Assembly (NCBI GenBank): GCA_016935755.1
Contig: JAFGQI010000024.1
Location: forward strand, 1 to 43,513
Source: Anaerolineales bacterium
GTDB taxonomy: Bacteria; Chloroflexota; Anaerolineae; Anaerolineales; UBA4823
DNA: 43,513 nucleotides
Direction: 5' to 3'
Positions 1 to 8,767 of this stretch are shown in pieces. The translations under genes were made by a program, and so were the position numbers. Below the pieces are notes generated by a model that did no database searches, was not told the origin of the DNA, and saw nothing but the letters and a program-made list of their open reading frames with translations. Position 1 is the stretch's first letter. Each line of letters starts with the position of its first letter.

Positions 1-56
1 AAAGATGGTAGTGGAAAACCAAGTTTACCCTCTTCGAGGCTTTTTCCCTTCTCGAT

Positions 57-76
57 GTCCGAACTCTTGTCCGAAC
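57..76. repeat. Short direct repeat upstream of a promoter
   Basis: The octamer GTCCGAAC occurs at 57-64 and again at 69-76, a start-to-start distance of 12 bases, ending 14 bases before the -35 box at 91. Two evenly spaced copies just upstream of a promoter could be an activator or repressor site. Nothing else supports that role. The remaining sequence of 1-56 holds only a weak 4-bp hairpin followed by CTTTTT around 29-46, which might be the end of an upstream transcript. Confidence 0.3.
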
Positions 77-90
77 ATCAGTATATCCTA

Positions 91-119
91 TTGACAATTA
101 AAAACTTCTATGTGATACT
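91..119 (+). promoter_or_regulatory. Near-consensus sigma-70 type promoter
   Basis: TTGACA at 91-96 is a perfect -35 box. A 17-base spacer leads to GATACT at 114-119, and TG at 111-112 adds an extended -10 element. Transcription should begin near 126. The next open reading frame with a credible start is mobB at 406, so this promoter serves the small RNA region, and mobB only if the terminator at 277-305 is read through. Confidence 0.65.
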
Positions 120-125
120 AATCTC

Positions 126-305
126 AGCGGTGGTTGATCCGAGCAAGAAATTCACCACCCCTTCCTCGCTATCCCATTGAAGAGGAGGTGTTGTCGAAAT
201 GTCTGATGGTAGTAGTACCTTACGAAGCGCTGCGGCAGCCCTCCTCGCAAGTCGATAGGGTACCGCAGCGCTGCAGGAAGCCAGCCTATGGGCTGGCTTC
301 TTGTC
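126..305 (+). ncRNA. Structured small RNA or leader RNA, unidentified
   Basis: The stretch between a strong promoter and a strong terminator has no credible coding sequence but much secondary structure. GGTGGT at 129-134 can pair with ACCACC at 154-159. A C/T-rich strand near 159-168 can pair with GAGGAGG near 183-189. A perfect 10-bp stem joins 226-235 to 263-272, with CCCT/AGGG (239-242, 257-260) inside it. The motif GATGGTAGTA near 203 and the order of helices faintly resemble 5S rRNA. The length of about 140 bases before the terminator, and the local 10-bp hairpin that uses up the would-be closing strand, argue against ordinary 5S. It could be a divergent 5S-like RNA, a free small RNA, or an attenuator leader for the mobB operon 100 bases downstream. 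Confidence 0.45.
277..305 (+). terminator. Intrinsic terminator
   Basis: GAAGCCAGCC at 277-286 pairs perfectly with GGCTGGCTTC at 291-300 around a TATG loop, and the stem runs into TTGTCT. The 10-bp GC-rich stem with a short T-containing tail fits a Rho-independent terminator for the RNA unit starting near 126. The T tract is short, so some read-through toward mobB is possible. Confidence 0.6.
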
Positions 306-405
306 TATAACCAGCCAATCCACCTCATTTCAGGTATACTTCAGACATCTTGTACCAGGCTCCCCTGGGAAGGATGAGCCGCGAGGCGCCAGGAAAACAA
401 TAACC

Positions 406-915
406 ATGCCCACACCTATTCTATCCATCGTTGGCAGGTCCAAAGTCGGGAAAACCACCCTGCTTGAAATCTTGATCCCCGCATTAAAACAGCGCGGCCT
501 GCGCATTGCCACAATAAAACACCACGCTCACCCGGGATTTGAAATCGACCAGCCCGGCAAAGACACCTGGCGACATGCTCAGGCGGGCAGCGACTGTGTG
601 GTGCTGTCTGCCCCTGATAAAATTGCCACCATCCGCCGTCTGCAAAGAGAGCAAACCCTGGATGAAATAGCTGCCAATATTTCTGATGTTGACCTTATTC
701 TCACGGAGGGGTACAAACGCGCTGGCAAACCCACCCTGGAAGTAGTGCGGCAGGAAAAGGGCCTTGAGCTGTTAAGCAGTTCAGGGCAACTCCTGGCTGT
801 CGCGTCAGATGTGCCTCTCAGCCTCAACGTGCCTGTATTTCCGCTGGATGACGCGGCCGGAATGGCTGAATTTATCCTGCAACATTTCTTCCCTGACAAG
901 GATCTCAAATCATGA
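406..915 (+). CDS. mobB: MobB-type molybdopterin-guanine dinucleotide biosynthesis adaptor
   Basis: This 169-residue P-loop protein belongs to the MobB family, whose members bind GTP and assist MobA in attaching GMP to molybdopterin in the cytoplasm. The P-loop GRSKVGKT lies at residues 10-17. It is followed by the family features TIKHHAHP and GKDTWRHAQAGSD, and by LTEGYK in the C-terminal third. The ATG at 406 gives the usual family length; the frame is open further upstream (a TTG at 301), but the extra residues look non-coding and overlap the terminator. A weak AGGA lies about 13 bases upstream. TATACT at 335-340 could be a -10 box without a good -35. The gene overlaps the AAA+ gene by 4 bases (ATGA), so it leads the operon. 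No mobA or molybdoenzyme is nearby, which is odd. The family call is firm; the role here is uncertain. Confidence 0.85.
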   Translation: MPTPILSIVGRSKVGKTTLLEILIPALKQRGLRIATIKHHAHPGFEIDQPGKDTWRHAQAGSDCVVLSAPDKIATIRRLQREQTLDEIAANISDVDLILTEGYKRAGKPTLEVVRQEKGLELLSSSGQLLAVASDVPLSLNVPVFPLDDAAGMAEFILQHFFPDKDLKS

Positions 916-2438
916 GCTTTGAACTGGATCTGGATACCTATCTGCGCGCCCGTTTCACCTTGATTGTCCTGGTCACCCTGGAAGAAGAGCGCGCCCTGCA
1001 AACCATTAAAAGCCTGTGCGAAAACACACACCGCCCCTGCCTGACCTGGGATATCGCTGATGGTTATCAGGCCCTGGCAGCCCAGGGTGTTGCACTACCG
1101 GTGGCGAGAGACCCGCTAACCGCCCTGGAGCAGGTGGAGAAAATGGATGGCGATGTGCTGGTAGTGCTGAAAGACTTTCACGAGTCGTGGGGCAATCCCC
1201 AGATCAAGCGCAAACTGCGCAGCATTTCGCAGCGCTTGAAGTTCACCAAGAAATCCATCTTGATCACCTCCTCCACCGGGAAAATCCCAGATGAACTGCG
1301 CGATGAGACCGTAGTGATCGAACTCCCCGCGCCAACCGCCTCCGAATTAGAACAGGTGTTAATTCGCCTGACCAACACCCCAGGCGTCAAGGTCAGGCTC
1401 ACCCCCTTAGGCCGCGAGAAACTGGTCCAGGCAGCCCTGGGGCTAACCACAGCCCAGGCTCAACGAGTTTTCGCCAAAGCGATTGTGGCAGATGGAAGCC
1501 TGGATGATCGCGATATAGACCTGGTGACCGCAGAGAAGAAGCAGATCATCCGCGAAAGCGAGGCGCTGGAATATTACCCAGTGACCGAGACCCTCGACGA
1601 TGTAGGCGGGCTGGGTGTGTTAAAAGATTGGCTGCGCCTGCGAGAGAGCGCCTTCACCCAGCAGGCCCGCGAATATGGCCTGCCTGCGCCTAAGGGCATC
1701 GCCCTGATCGGCATCCCCGGCACGGGGAAAAGCCTGACCGCCAAGATGATTGGCGGGCTGTGGCGTTTACCGCTGCTGCGCCTGGACGTGGGCGCCCTGT
1801 ATGGCAGCCTGGTAGGTGAATCGGAAGAGCGCGCCCGCCGAGCCTTGCGCCTGGCAGAGACTGTCGCCCCTTGCCTGGTGTGGATTGACGAAATGGAAAA
1901 AGCCCTGGCTCATGGCGGTCTGGACAGTGGCACCAGCCAGCGCGTTTTTGGCACCATTCTGACCTGGATGCAGGAAAAAACTGCCGCCTGCTTTGTTGTC
2001 GCAACTGCCAACGACATCTCCAGCCTGCCGCCTGAGCTGCTGCGTAAAGGCCGTTTCGATGAAATCTTTTTCCTGGATCTCCCTACTCTCCAGGAGCGCA
2101 AAGAGATTTTTGCCGTCCATTTGCGAAAACGCAAACGCCTTTCTCAAGATTATGATCTGGATAAACTGGCAGAGGTCTCACCGGGGTATGTTGGCGCAGA
2201 GATTGAGCAAGCTGTGATCGATGCCATGTACATCGGCTTCAACGAAGGGCGTGAGTTTAACACCCAGGATATCCTGGAAGCTTTGAGCAAACAGGTACCT
2301 CTATCCGTCTCACAGCGCGAGGTGGTGCAGGCTCTGCGCGATTGGCTGCGTGAAGGGCGCGCCCAGTCAGCCTCTTTCCGTGAAATGGGCGAGGCTGAGC
2401 GCCAGTTTGTCCCCTTGCAGATCAACCCGAATCCATGA
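912..2438 (+). CDS. ycf46: Ycf46-type AAA+ ATPase
   Basis: This 508-residue AAA+ protein matches the Ycf46 family known from cyanobacteria and some plastids. The first 210 residues are a family-specific domain. The AAA module follows: Walker A GIPGTGKS (267-274), Walker B CLVWIDE (321-327), sensor-1 ATAN (364-367) and the RKGRFD arginine-finger segment (378-383). The lid domain reaches about residue 465. Ring-forming AAA+ proteins remodel protein substrates, but the substrate of this family is not established; work on a cyanobacterial homologue links it to carbon and photosynthesis physiology (from memory), which cannot apply directly here. Translation is coupled on both sides: 4-base overlaps with mobB and with the WD40 gene. 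The HEAT/WD40, Hsp70 and Ycf35-like neighbours suggest a common complex. The family call is strong; the function is unknown. Confidence 0.87.
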   Translation: MSFELDLDTYLRARFTLIVLVTLEEERALQTIKSLCENTHRPCLTWDIADGYQALAAQGVALPVARDPLTALEQVEKMDGDVLVVLKDFHESWGNPQIKRKLRSISQRLKFTKKSILITSSTGKIPDELRDETVVIELPAPTASELEQVLIRLTNTPGVKVRLTPLGREKLVQAALGLTTAQAQRVFAKAIVADGSLDDRDIDLVTAEKKQIIRESEALEYYPVTETLDDVGGLGVLKDWLRLRESAFTQQAREYGLPAPKGIALIGIPGTGKSLTAKMIGGLWRLPLLRLDVGALYGSLVGESEERARRALRLAETVAPCLVWIDEMEKALAHGGLDSGTSQRVFGTILTWMQEKTAACFVVATANDISSLPPELLRKGRFDEIFFLDLPTLQERKEIFAVHLRKRKRLSQDYDLDKLAEVSPGYVGAEIEQAVIDAMYIGFNEGREFNTQDILEALSKQVPLSVSQREVVQALRDWLREGRAQSASFREMGEAERQFVPLQINPNP

Positions 2439-4609
2439 ATATCGAAGAAATACGCCGGCAGACCGCCAGGAAGCTGGCTGAGACCCTCCAGCAGGACAGC
2501 CCACCTGAACTGGTGCGCCTCCTGGCTCAGACCCTCCCACGCCTGGAAGATGAGGCGCTGCTCCAGGGTGTGCTGGATGCTCTGGGTCAAATTCAAGATC
2601 CAGCCGGTTTGGATGCGTTATGGAGCGCCTGGCATACCACCCGCCACCCCGGGTTGGAAAATTTACTGATTGAGGCGGGTTGTTCTGCCCGGCAGCCTGC
2701 TTTGCTCAAGCTGCTCAGCGCCCTCAAGCTGCGCCAGGTCGACTGGCTGGAATCCGCCGGGCCTGAGAGCGTAGACCTGCTCTTGCAAGCCGCGGCTGAC
2801 CCTGATGCAGATATTTCCGCCAGCGCCTGTTCTGCCCTGGGCAGCCTATCGAACCCAGCAGCTCAGGACGAAGTCTGCCGTTGGGTGATTGAGCACAACC
2901 ACCCTATTGCTAGCCAGGCTGCTATCGCCGCTGGATATACGCCGCGTGATCCTCATCGTAAAGCGCTTTTTTACCTCTTAACCGAACAATGGGAAAGATA
3001 CGAGAGCCTTGACTTTGATGCCAGCCTGCTGCGAGCGGTTTACCAGGCCAGCGAACCGAGCATGCGAGTGCGCATCGCCAGTCTGGCCCGCCAGAGCGGC
3101 TGGCATGGCTATATTGAGGCAGTCGCCAGCCGGCGCGACCCACGCCGCATGAGCGAGCTAACTTCATCTGAGTGGGAAGTTGTGCTGGCGCTGCTGGGAC
3201 GCCACGAGCGCTGGGAGCACACCTGGCAGCTAGCCCAGGCCGCCCCCCCGATCTGGAGCGCCCGGCTGCTCAACAGCCTGCAGGAGGCTGGCTGGCAGCC
3301 ACAAGACCAAGAAGGCCTGTCCGCCTTTACCTCCCTGGCGCAGGCAGCCAGCGCATGCATCAATCTGGGCGCCCCGCTGGAAAAGCTGCCAGCTGAGCCG
3401 CACGAGCTAAGAGGGCACAACCGACGGATAACTGGCCTGGCCTTCAGCCCGCATGGAGATTTGTTAGCCTCGGCCAGTGCGGACCACAACCTGCGCCTGT
3501 GGAACAGCTTCAACCGTGATGAAGTCACCCTCTTACGCGGGCACACCAGCTTTGTCTTATCCCTGGCTTTCCACCCGGATGGCAGCCTGTTAGCCAGCGG
3601 CGGCGCTGACCGCACGGTGCGTTTGTGGCAGCCGCAAGAAGGGCGTCTGCTGCACACCCTGGGAGGCCATGCCGGCGAAGTCGCCACCCTGGCCTTCTCC
3701 CCCAATGGAGAAATCCTGGCTAGCGGCGACGAGCGTTCGATCCATCTGTGGGAGTCATCCCGGGCAAAGCTGGTGGGCTTGCTTTCCCCTGGTCAGGACA
3801 TGAGTATCTCCTCCCTGGCGTTCAGCCCAGATAGTAAACTGCTGGCAAGCAGCCATGCTGATAATTCCTTACACATCTGGAGTCTTCCTGATGGGGAGAG
3901 GGTGTGCACATTGATGGATAAGGTAGCAGCCTGGCGCTTCATCCCCACTACAGCCTCCCAGGGATGTATTCTGGCAACTACCAGTTCCTATGGACAGGTC
4001 AGAATCTGGCAGGTACCCGCAGGCGAATTATGGCAAACCCTGCCAGGGCGAGCAGATGGAAAACTGCTGGCTGCCAGCCCTGATGGGCGCTACCTGGCTG
4101 CCAGCGACCGGCAGCTGATTCGGTTGTGGGAGCTGCCCTCTGGTCAGGCGCTGGGCGCTCTGGACAGCCATCAAGGACCGCTGATCTGCCTGGTTTTCAG
4201 CCCGGATGGACGCATGTTAGCCAGCAGCAACGCAGACAAGAGCTTATATGTATGGCAGCCCGAAGGCAGCAGATTCATCCAACTCTTTCAGGATCAAACT
4301 GCCCCAGCTGACAACCTGGTTTTCAGCCCGCAAGGCGGATATCTGGCATGCTCCGTCTCAGACAGGGCGCTCCTTTGGCCGCTGGATGATCTGGGAGGCC
4401 TGCTGCGCCAGCCTCCTGATACAATACCTGCGGATCAATTGACATCTCTCCAGGAAGCCATTCGTCGACCGTGGGCTTCTCCCACGGAGGAGCGGTGGCT
4501 TGAGTTCACTGTCGCTCTCCAACGGTGGCGCAGACGCTACGATATCGAACTTGCCGCTGCTCCACAACGCCTGGCGCTGGGAGATTTCGACATCGAACTG
4601 AGCGCGTGA
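2435..4609 (+). CDS. HEAT-like/WD40 beta-propeller scaffold protein
   Basis: This 724-residue protein has two parts. Residues 1-310 are alpha-helical and HEAT-like (leucine-rich pairs; NPAAQDEVCRWVIE near 140; a FYLLTEQWERYESLDFD motif near 179-195). From about residue 324 there are at least seven WD40-type repeats, with clear examples ending in LRLW, VRLW and IHLWE and starting at GH dipeptides (327, 369, 411). A short C-terminal tail carries RYDIEL and GDFDIEL. Such proteins act as interaction platforms; no catalytic motif is visible and there is no signal peptide, so it should be cytoplasmic. The ATG overlaps the end of the AAA+ gene by 4 bases. The next gene is a paralogue with the same architecture and the same tail, pointing to tandem duplication. 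The partner is unknown; the AAA+ and Hsp70 neighbours are the likely ones. Confidence 0.8.
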   Translation: MNIEEIRRQTARKLAETLQQDSPPELVRLLAQTLPRLEDEALLQGVLDALGQIQDPAGLDALWSAWHTTRHPGLENLLIEAGCSARQPALLKLLSALKLRQVDWLESAGPESVDLLLQAAADPDADISASACSALGSLSNPAAQDEVCRWVIEHNHPIASQAAIAAGYTPRDPHRKALFYLLTEQWERYESLDFDASLLRAVYQASEPSMRVRIASLARQSGWHGYIEAVASRRDPRRMSELTSSEWEVVLALLGRHERWEHTWQLAQAAPPIWSARLLNSLQEAGWQPQDQEGLSAFTSLAQAASACINLGAPLEKLPAEPHELRGHNRRITGLAFSPHGDLLASASADHNLRLWNSFNRDEVTLLRGHTSFVLSLAFHPDGSLLASGGADRTVRLWQPQEGRLLHTLGGHAGEVATLAFSPNGEILASGDERSIHLWESSRAKLVGLLSPGQDMSISSLAFSPDSKLLASSHADNSLHIWSLPDGERVCTLMDKVAAWRFIPTTASQGCILATTSSYGQVRIWQVPAGELWQTLPGRADGKLLAASPDGRYLAASDRQLIRLWELPSGQALGALDSHQGPLICLVFSPDGRMLASSNADKSLYVWQPEGSRFIQLFQDQTAPADNLVFSPQGGYLACSVSDRALLWPLDDLGGLLRQPPDTIPADQLTSLQEAIRRPWASPTEERWLEFTVALQRWRRRYDIELAAAPQRLALGDFDIELSA

Positions 4610-4614
4610 ATCTG

Positions 4615-6723
4615 ATGATGATATCTAGCTACCAGCTTCGCCTGATCACAGAAGAGCTGTATATCCGTTTCCCCCTGCTGGGCGGCTGGATTCGCCGGCG
4701 AGCCGCTCAGCGCCTGGCCAGCCTGGCTTCGCCCCAGGCCATTGCGATCCTGGCGGAGGCCTCCACAAGACACCCAGATAGGCGGGTAGTGGATATCGCC
4801 CGTCAGGCAATCGAACAAGCAAATCAACCCGCTGCAATCGATGCTGTATGCCGGGTCTGGGCTTCCAGCCGCGACGCCTGGCTGACCAAGCATATTACTC
4901 AAAACAGCCTGGTCGCCCGAAGACCCATCGAAGTGCGCTTGCTGACAGCCTTGAAAACCGGGCAGGCTGATCTCGTCCAACGTTACAAAGGCGAAATCAT
5001 CCTGCCTCTGCTCCAGGTCTGCGATGACCGCGATGCCCAGATCGCCCGCCTGGCGTTGAAAACGCTGAACTCCCTGAAAAACCAGGCTGCCAGGAATGAG
5101 GTCTGCCGGCTGGTCATCGAGCAAGATCATCCCCAGGCGCGACTGGCTGCCATCCAGTCAGGCTATCAGCCCAGCGACATCACCCAGCGTGGAATTTTCT
5201 TCTTTTTGACGGACCAGTGGCAGGCGTACCAGGAGTTGGACTTTGATCAGCGCCTCCTGCGCAGCGTTTACCAGGCCGCCCCGGCTGCACTGCGCCAGCG
5301 CATACTGGAGAAAATCCGCCAATCTGGCCAGGTCACAATTCTGAACGCGCTCAGCGTCCACGAAATCGCTTTCGAAACCCAGGAAGAAGCTCAATCCCTG
5401 GCATCTCTTCTAACCAGCTACCAGCAATGGCCGCGTTTATGGGAACTGGTTTTCGAGGCGCATCTGCCAATCAGTCTGGAGATCCTGCACACCCTGGCGA
5501 GCCAGACCTGGCTGCCTGAGGCTGAAGATGAGCGCCAGATGATGTCCGAACTTGTCTCCCTGACCTCAACCAACCTGGAGATTTCAGGCGAAGTTGTGCG
5601 CAGCCAAATCCCTGCCGCAGTGGAATGCGCCAAGACGAATCTGCTGCACGGGCGCATCAACGAGCTGGCTTTTTCACCCACCTCTGCGGTTATCGCTCTG
5701 GGCACATCGATGCGCAAAGTGACCCTGTGGGATTTCCAGAGCGGGCAGCAGCTGGGCGTTCTCGGACCATTCGACCACTCGATCGGGCAGGTCTCCTACA
5801 ACCAGACAGGGCAGTTATTTTTCGCCGAACGCACCAATTCCGATGCGCCTTGCAAAACCTATCTGGCCCGGGACAATGAGGTTATCCCAATCTGGCAGCA
5901 GCCCGGATCAACGACTGCTCTAGAGCCGCTGGCTGCCACGCAGCTGCTCATCGCTGGAAGCGACCATGCCCTCACTCTGCTGGAGCTGACCGAACCGCTG
6001 AAGGTGCTTGCTTCTCATCAGCTGAGTTACTGGCCCAGGGCCATGCGCCTGGCTCCAGACGGCAGTTTTGTGGCCCTGCTGCACTATGGTTTTGAAATCC
6101 TATCCATACCAGACTTCAAGCCGATAGCCCTCAACCATCAGGGCAGTTGGCGCCGCAGCGTGGCGCGCTGCGCGGCCTTCACACCAGATGGGCATTTTCT
6201 CCTGGCAGGCACATACAAAGGAGCGCTGCTCCTGCTGCCCATTGGGGCGATGCAAAGCCAGCCCAGAGTCCTGGCGCAGCACCCCTCCCGTCTGCTGGGG
6301 GTCGAAACGCTCAACGACCCGCGCCTGGCCATCAGCCTGGATGCCAGTGGGACAATCCAAATGACAGAATGGTTAAGTGGCAAGAATGTGGGTAAGGTAC
6401 AATTGGCCCAAGAGAGACCCACATCGCTGCATGTTTCCGTTGATGGGAGCTTCATGGCCCTGGGAACCACCGATTCTACTTTGTCGCTATGGGATTTGCG
6501 CCCCCTGACCGTGCCAGCATTGTTTGAGGCGCCGCTGGCGCGCAGCACTCCGAACCAGTTAGCTGTGGTGAATCTGCTGCTGGGGCGCGAAGACCTGCCG
6601 GGGCCTACCCGAGGGGCGCTGACGCTGCTCGACCGCCTCCTGCGCCACCGCTTCCGCTATGATATTGACATCAGCGCCGTGCCCACCATCAAGCCCGGCG
6701 AGTACGACATCGAAATCGAGTAG
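4615..6723 (+). CDS. HEAT-like/degenerate beta-propeller paralogue
   Basis: This 702-residue protein is a paralogue of the upstream gene. The shared segment near residues 160-260 contains NQAARNEVCRLVIEQDHP and FFFLTDQWQAYQELDFD. The C-terminal half is predicted to form a propeller, but the WD repeats are degraded and only a few keep the VTLWD or LSLWD ending. The extreme C-terminus repeats the RYDIDI...GEYDIEIE tail. The start is uncertain. ATG 4615 follows the upstream stop by 5 bases; a GTG at 4606 would overlap that stop by 4 bases; an earlier ATG at 4525 lies inside the upstream gene and adds residues that look out of frame. No strong ribosome site is visible, consistent with translational coupling. 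Divergence between the two copies suggests they have specialised. No enzymatic motif is visible. Confidence 0.77.
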   Translation: MMISSYQLRLITEELYIRFPLLGGWIRRRAAQRLASLASPQAIAILAEASTRHPDRRVVDIARQAIEQANQPAAIDAVCRVWASSRDAWLTKHITQNSLVARRPIEVRLLTALKTGQADLVQRYKGEIILPLLQVCDDRDAQIARLALKTLNSLKNQAARNEVCRLVIEQDHPQARLAAIQSGYQPSDITQRGIFFFLTDQWQAYQELDFDQRLLRSVYQAAPAALRQRILEKIRQSGQVTILNALSVHEIAFETQEEAQSLASLLTSYQQWPRLWELVFEAHLPISLEILHTLASQTWLPEAEDERQMMSELVSLTSTNLEISGEVVRSQIPAAVECAKTNLLHGRINELAFSPTSAVIALGTSMRKVTLWDFQSGQQLGVLGPFDHSIGQVSYNQTGQLFFAERTNSDAPCKTYLARDNEVIPIWQQPGSTTALEPLAATQLLIAGSDHALTLLELTEPLKVLASHQLSYWPRAMRLAPDGSFVALLHYGFEILSIPDFKPIALNHQGSWRRSVARCAAFTPDGHFLLAGTYKGALLLLPIGAMQSQPRVLAQHPSRLLGVETLNDPRLAISLDASGTIQMTEWLSGKNVGKVQLAQERPTSLHVSVDGSFMALGTTDSTLSLWDLRPLTVPALFEAPLARSTPNQLAVVNLLLGREDLPGPTRGALTLLDRLLRHRFRYDIDISAVPTIKPGEYDIEIE

Positions 6724-6729
6724 AACCAG

Positions 6730-8322
6730 ATGACCGGAAGGCTTGCCATCGATTTTGGCACATCCAACACTGTAATTGCTGTTTGGGACGAAAACCGCCA
6801 GGACAGCACTGTCCTGCACATCCCGGATTACGGAAAAATTTCCCAGCAGGGCAGCGAGCAGTTCTCGGTGATCCCATCCTTGATCCATTACCTGCCGGGC
6901 GAACGGCGTTGGATTGGCAATCAGGTGCTGCAGCACGCACTCTACCACGATAACCGCACCTTCCGTTGGATGAAACGCTACATTCTCAATCGCAGCCCGC
7001 TGCAGATGTGCCTGGATGACCGGTTGATCTCGCAGCAGCAGGCCGGGAAGGATTTTCTCTCCAGCGTCATGCTGCTGACCGCCGAAGAATTTCCTCTCAC
7101 TGACGAAGAAATCGCCCTGACCGTACCCGTCGAGTCTTTTGAGCATTACGAGGATTGGCTGGCGGTCGTGGCTGAATCGGCCCACCTGCCGCGCTTCCGC
7201 CTGATTGACGAACCCTCGGCGGCAGCCCTGGGGTATGGCGCCCACATTCAGTCAGGCGATGTTTACCTGATCTTTGATTTCGGCGGCGGCACAGTCCACG
7301 CAGCCATCGTGCTGGTGCAGGAAGAAGATCAGGCCCGCTCCGGGCGGCGCTGCCGGGTGTTAGGGAAAGCCGGGCTGGATATGGGCGGGACAACCATTGA
7401 CCAGTGGCTTTTCCAGGAAGTGCTGCGCCGCAACCAGCGCAGTGATAGCGATGATCCCATCCGTTCGATCAGCAGCGCTTTGCTGGTGGAATGCGAAGCG
7501 CTGAAGGAACGCCTATCCTTCCAGGAGCAGGCCAGCTTGCGGGTCGCCAACCTCCAAGAAAAAACGATCCTGGAAGCAGAGTTTACCCGCGCCCAGTTTG
7601 AAGAACTGCTTGACCAGCACGATGCCTTTGCCCGGCTGGATCGCACCATCCGCCGCGCCCTGCAATCTGCTCAGGAGCGCGGTTACGGCGAAGAAAATAT
7701 CAAAGCCGTCCTGATGGTAGGCGGCGGCAGCCAGATCCCTTCCATCCAGAATACCCTGCGGCGTATATTCGGCCGGGAGCGGGTGCTGCTCACCCGCCCG
7801 CTGGACGCCATTGCCCGCGGCGCGGCAGCCTTCATTGCGGGAGTGGATTTTTTTGATCACATCCAGCACGATTACGCCATCCGTTTTGTCAATCGCGCCC
7901 GCGGCGATTATGATTACCGGGTGATCGTCCCTCGCGGCACACCTTACCCCACTCACGATCCGCTGGCGCTTCTGACGGTCAAGGCGACCTACGATGGTCA
8001 AACGCAGTTGGGCATTGCTATCTATGAAATGGGCGAACGCCACCCCCAGGCGTCTGCAGGTGGCGTAGAATTGGTCTTCGATCCCTCCGGAGCGGCGCGG
8101 GTAATGCCAGTCGCACCGGATGAAGAAGAACGGCGGCGCCTCTTCTGGATGAATGAAACCAATCCCACCTTTCTGAAGGCTGATCCACCCGCCCGCCAGG
8201 GCGAAGAGCGCTTCGAAGTCGAGTTTTCAATTGATGGCAACAAACGTCTGCTGATCACCGCCCGCGACCTGCCATCAGGGAAAATTACCCTCTTGAACGC
8301 TCCCGTAGTGAAATTAGTATAA
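6730..8322 (+). CDS. Hsp70-family ATPase (DnaK-like)
   Basis: The 530-residue protein has an actin/Hsp70-type ATPase fold: phosphate-1 DFGTSNT (8-14), DEPSAAALGYG (160-170), phosphate-2 DFGGGT (183-188), the adenosine motif VLMVGGGSQIP (327-337) and IARGAAAFIAG (361-371). The remainder, about 160 residues, can form a reduced beta substrate-binding part, but there is no room for the full helical lid of DnaK (about 640 residues). It is therefore a divergent Hsp70 rather than the housekeeping chaperone, and no dnaJ or grpE is adjacent. The ATG lies 6 bases after the preceding stop, in one transcription unit with the AAA+ and scaffold genes. The arrangement suggests an ATP-driven client-handling partner. 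The family is certain, the client unknown. Confidence 0.88.
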   Translation: MTGRLAIDFGTSNTVIAVWDENRQDSTVLHIPDYGKISQQGSEQFSVIPSLIHYLPGERRWIGNQVLQHALYHDNRTFRWMKRYILNRSPLQMCLDDRLISQQQAGKDFLSSVMLLTAEEFPLTDEEIALTVPVESFEHYEDWLAVVAESAHLPRFRLIDEPSAAALGYGAHIQSGDVYLIFDFGGGTVHAAIVLVQEEDQARSGRRCRVLGKAGLDMGGTTIDQWLFQEVLRRNQRSDSDDPIRSISSALLVECEALKERLSFQEQASLRVANLQEKTILEAEFTRAQFEELLDQHDAFARLDRTIRRALQSAQERGYGEENIKAVLMVGGGSQIPSIQNTLRRIFGRERVLLTRPLDAIARGAAAFIAGVDFFDHIQHDYAIRFVNRARGDYDYRVIVPRGTPYPTHDPLALLTVKATYDGQTQLGIAIYEMGERHPQASAGGVELVFDPSGAARVMPVAPDEEERRRLFWMNETNPTFLKADPPARQGEERFEVEFSIDGNKRLLITARDLPSGKITLLNAPVVKLV

Positions 8323-8374
8323 CCTGTATGGCAGGTTGAACTTTCCGGAACAGTTGCACCTGGAGGAACATCCT

Positions 8375-8758
8375 ATGTCTCACTTCACACGCATCCGCAC
8401 GCAGATGGTTGAATTGGATTACATCACAAAGGCGCTGGATGACCTGGGATATGAATGGCAGGCTGGCGACCAGACCCTGCATGGCTTTGCTGGCGCCCGG
8501 CGCAAGGTCGCCATTCGGGTAAAAACCGGTTTTCTCAGCCAGAATATTGGCTTTATAAAATCCGATCAGGGCTTTGATCTGGTAGCAGACTGGTCGCTGG
8601 TGCGTTCGATCACACGGGACAAATTCAACCAGCAGGTCACTCAACGCTACGCCTATCATGCCGCGCGAGCCAAGCTGGAGGCGCAGGGGTTTTCCCTGAT
8701 CTCCGAAGAGAAACAGCCCGATGGGCAGGTGCGTCTGGTCTTGAGGCGGACAGGTTAG
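8375..8758 (+). CDS. ycf35: DUF1257 / Ycf35-like protein
   Basis: This 127-residue protein begins MSHFTRIRTQM, the hallmark opening of the DUF1257 (Ycf35) family found in cyanobacteria, plastids and scattered bacteria. It is predicted as a small soluble alpha/beta protein with no catalytic motif; the function of the family is not established. The ATG at 8375 is preferred over an upstream in-frame start at 8336 because TGGAGGA stands 8-14 bases before it and the family starts with MSHF. The gene lies 52 bases after the Hsp70 gene and 9 bases before the DUF2997 gene. The pairing of DUF1257 with DUF2997 and a Ycf46 ATPase recurs in other bacteria, as I recall, and supports a shared function. Confidence 0.82.
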   Translation: MSHFTRIRTQMVELDYITKALDDLGYEWQAGDQTLHGFAGARRKVAIRVKTGFLSQNIGFIKSDQGFDLVADWSLVRSITRDKFNQQVTQRYAYHAARAKLEAQGFSLISEEKQPDGQVRLVLRRTG

Positions 8759-8767
8759 GAGACAGCG

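Noticed and set aside
257..266. AGGGTACCGC before the terminator, resembling the T-box motif of tRNA-sensing leaders
   Set aside because: The middle TGG of the T-box consensus is absent, the bases are already part of a perfect local hairpin, and the downstream gene (mobB) is not an aminoacyl-tRNA or amino-acid gene.
6559..7245. A 228-residue minus-strand frame opposite the Hsp70 gene
   Set aside because: The opposite strand encodes unmistakable Hsp70 motifs across the region; the frame is a mirror of codon bias.
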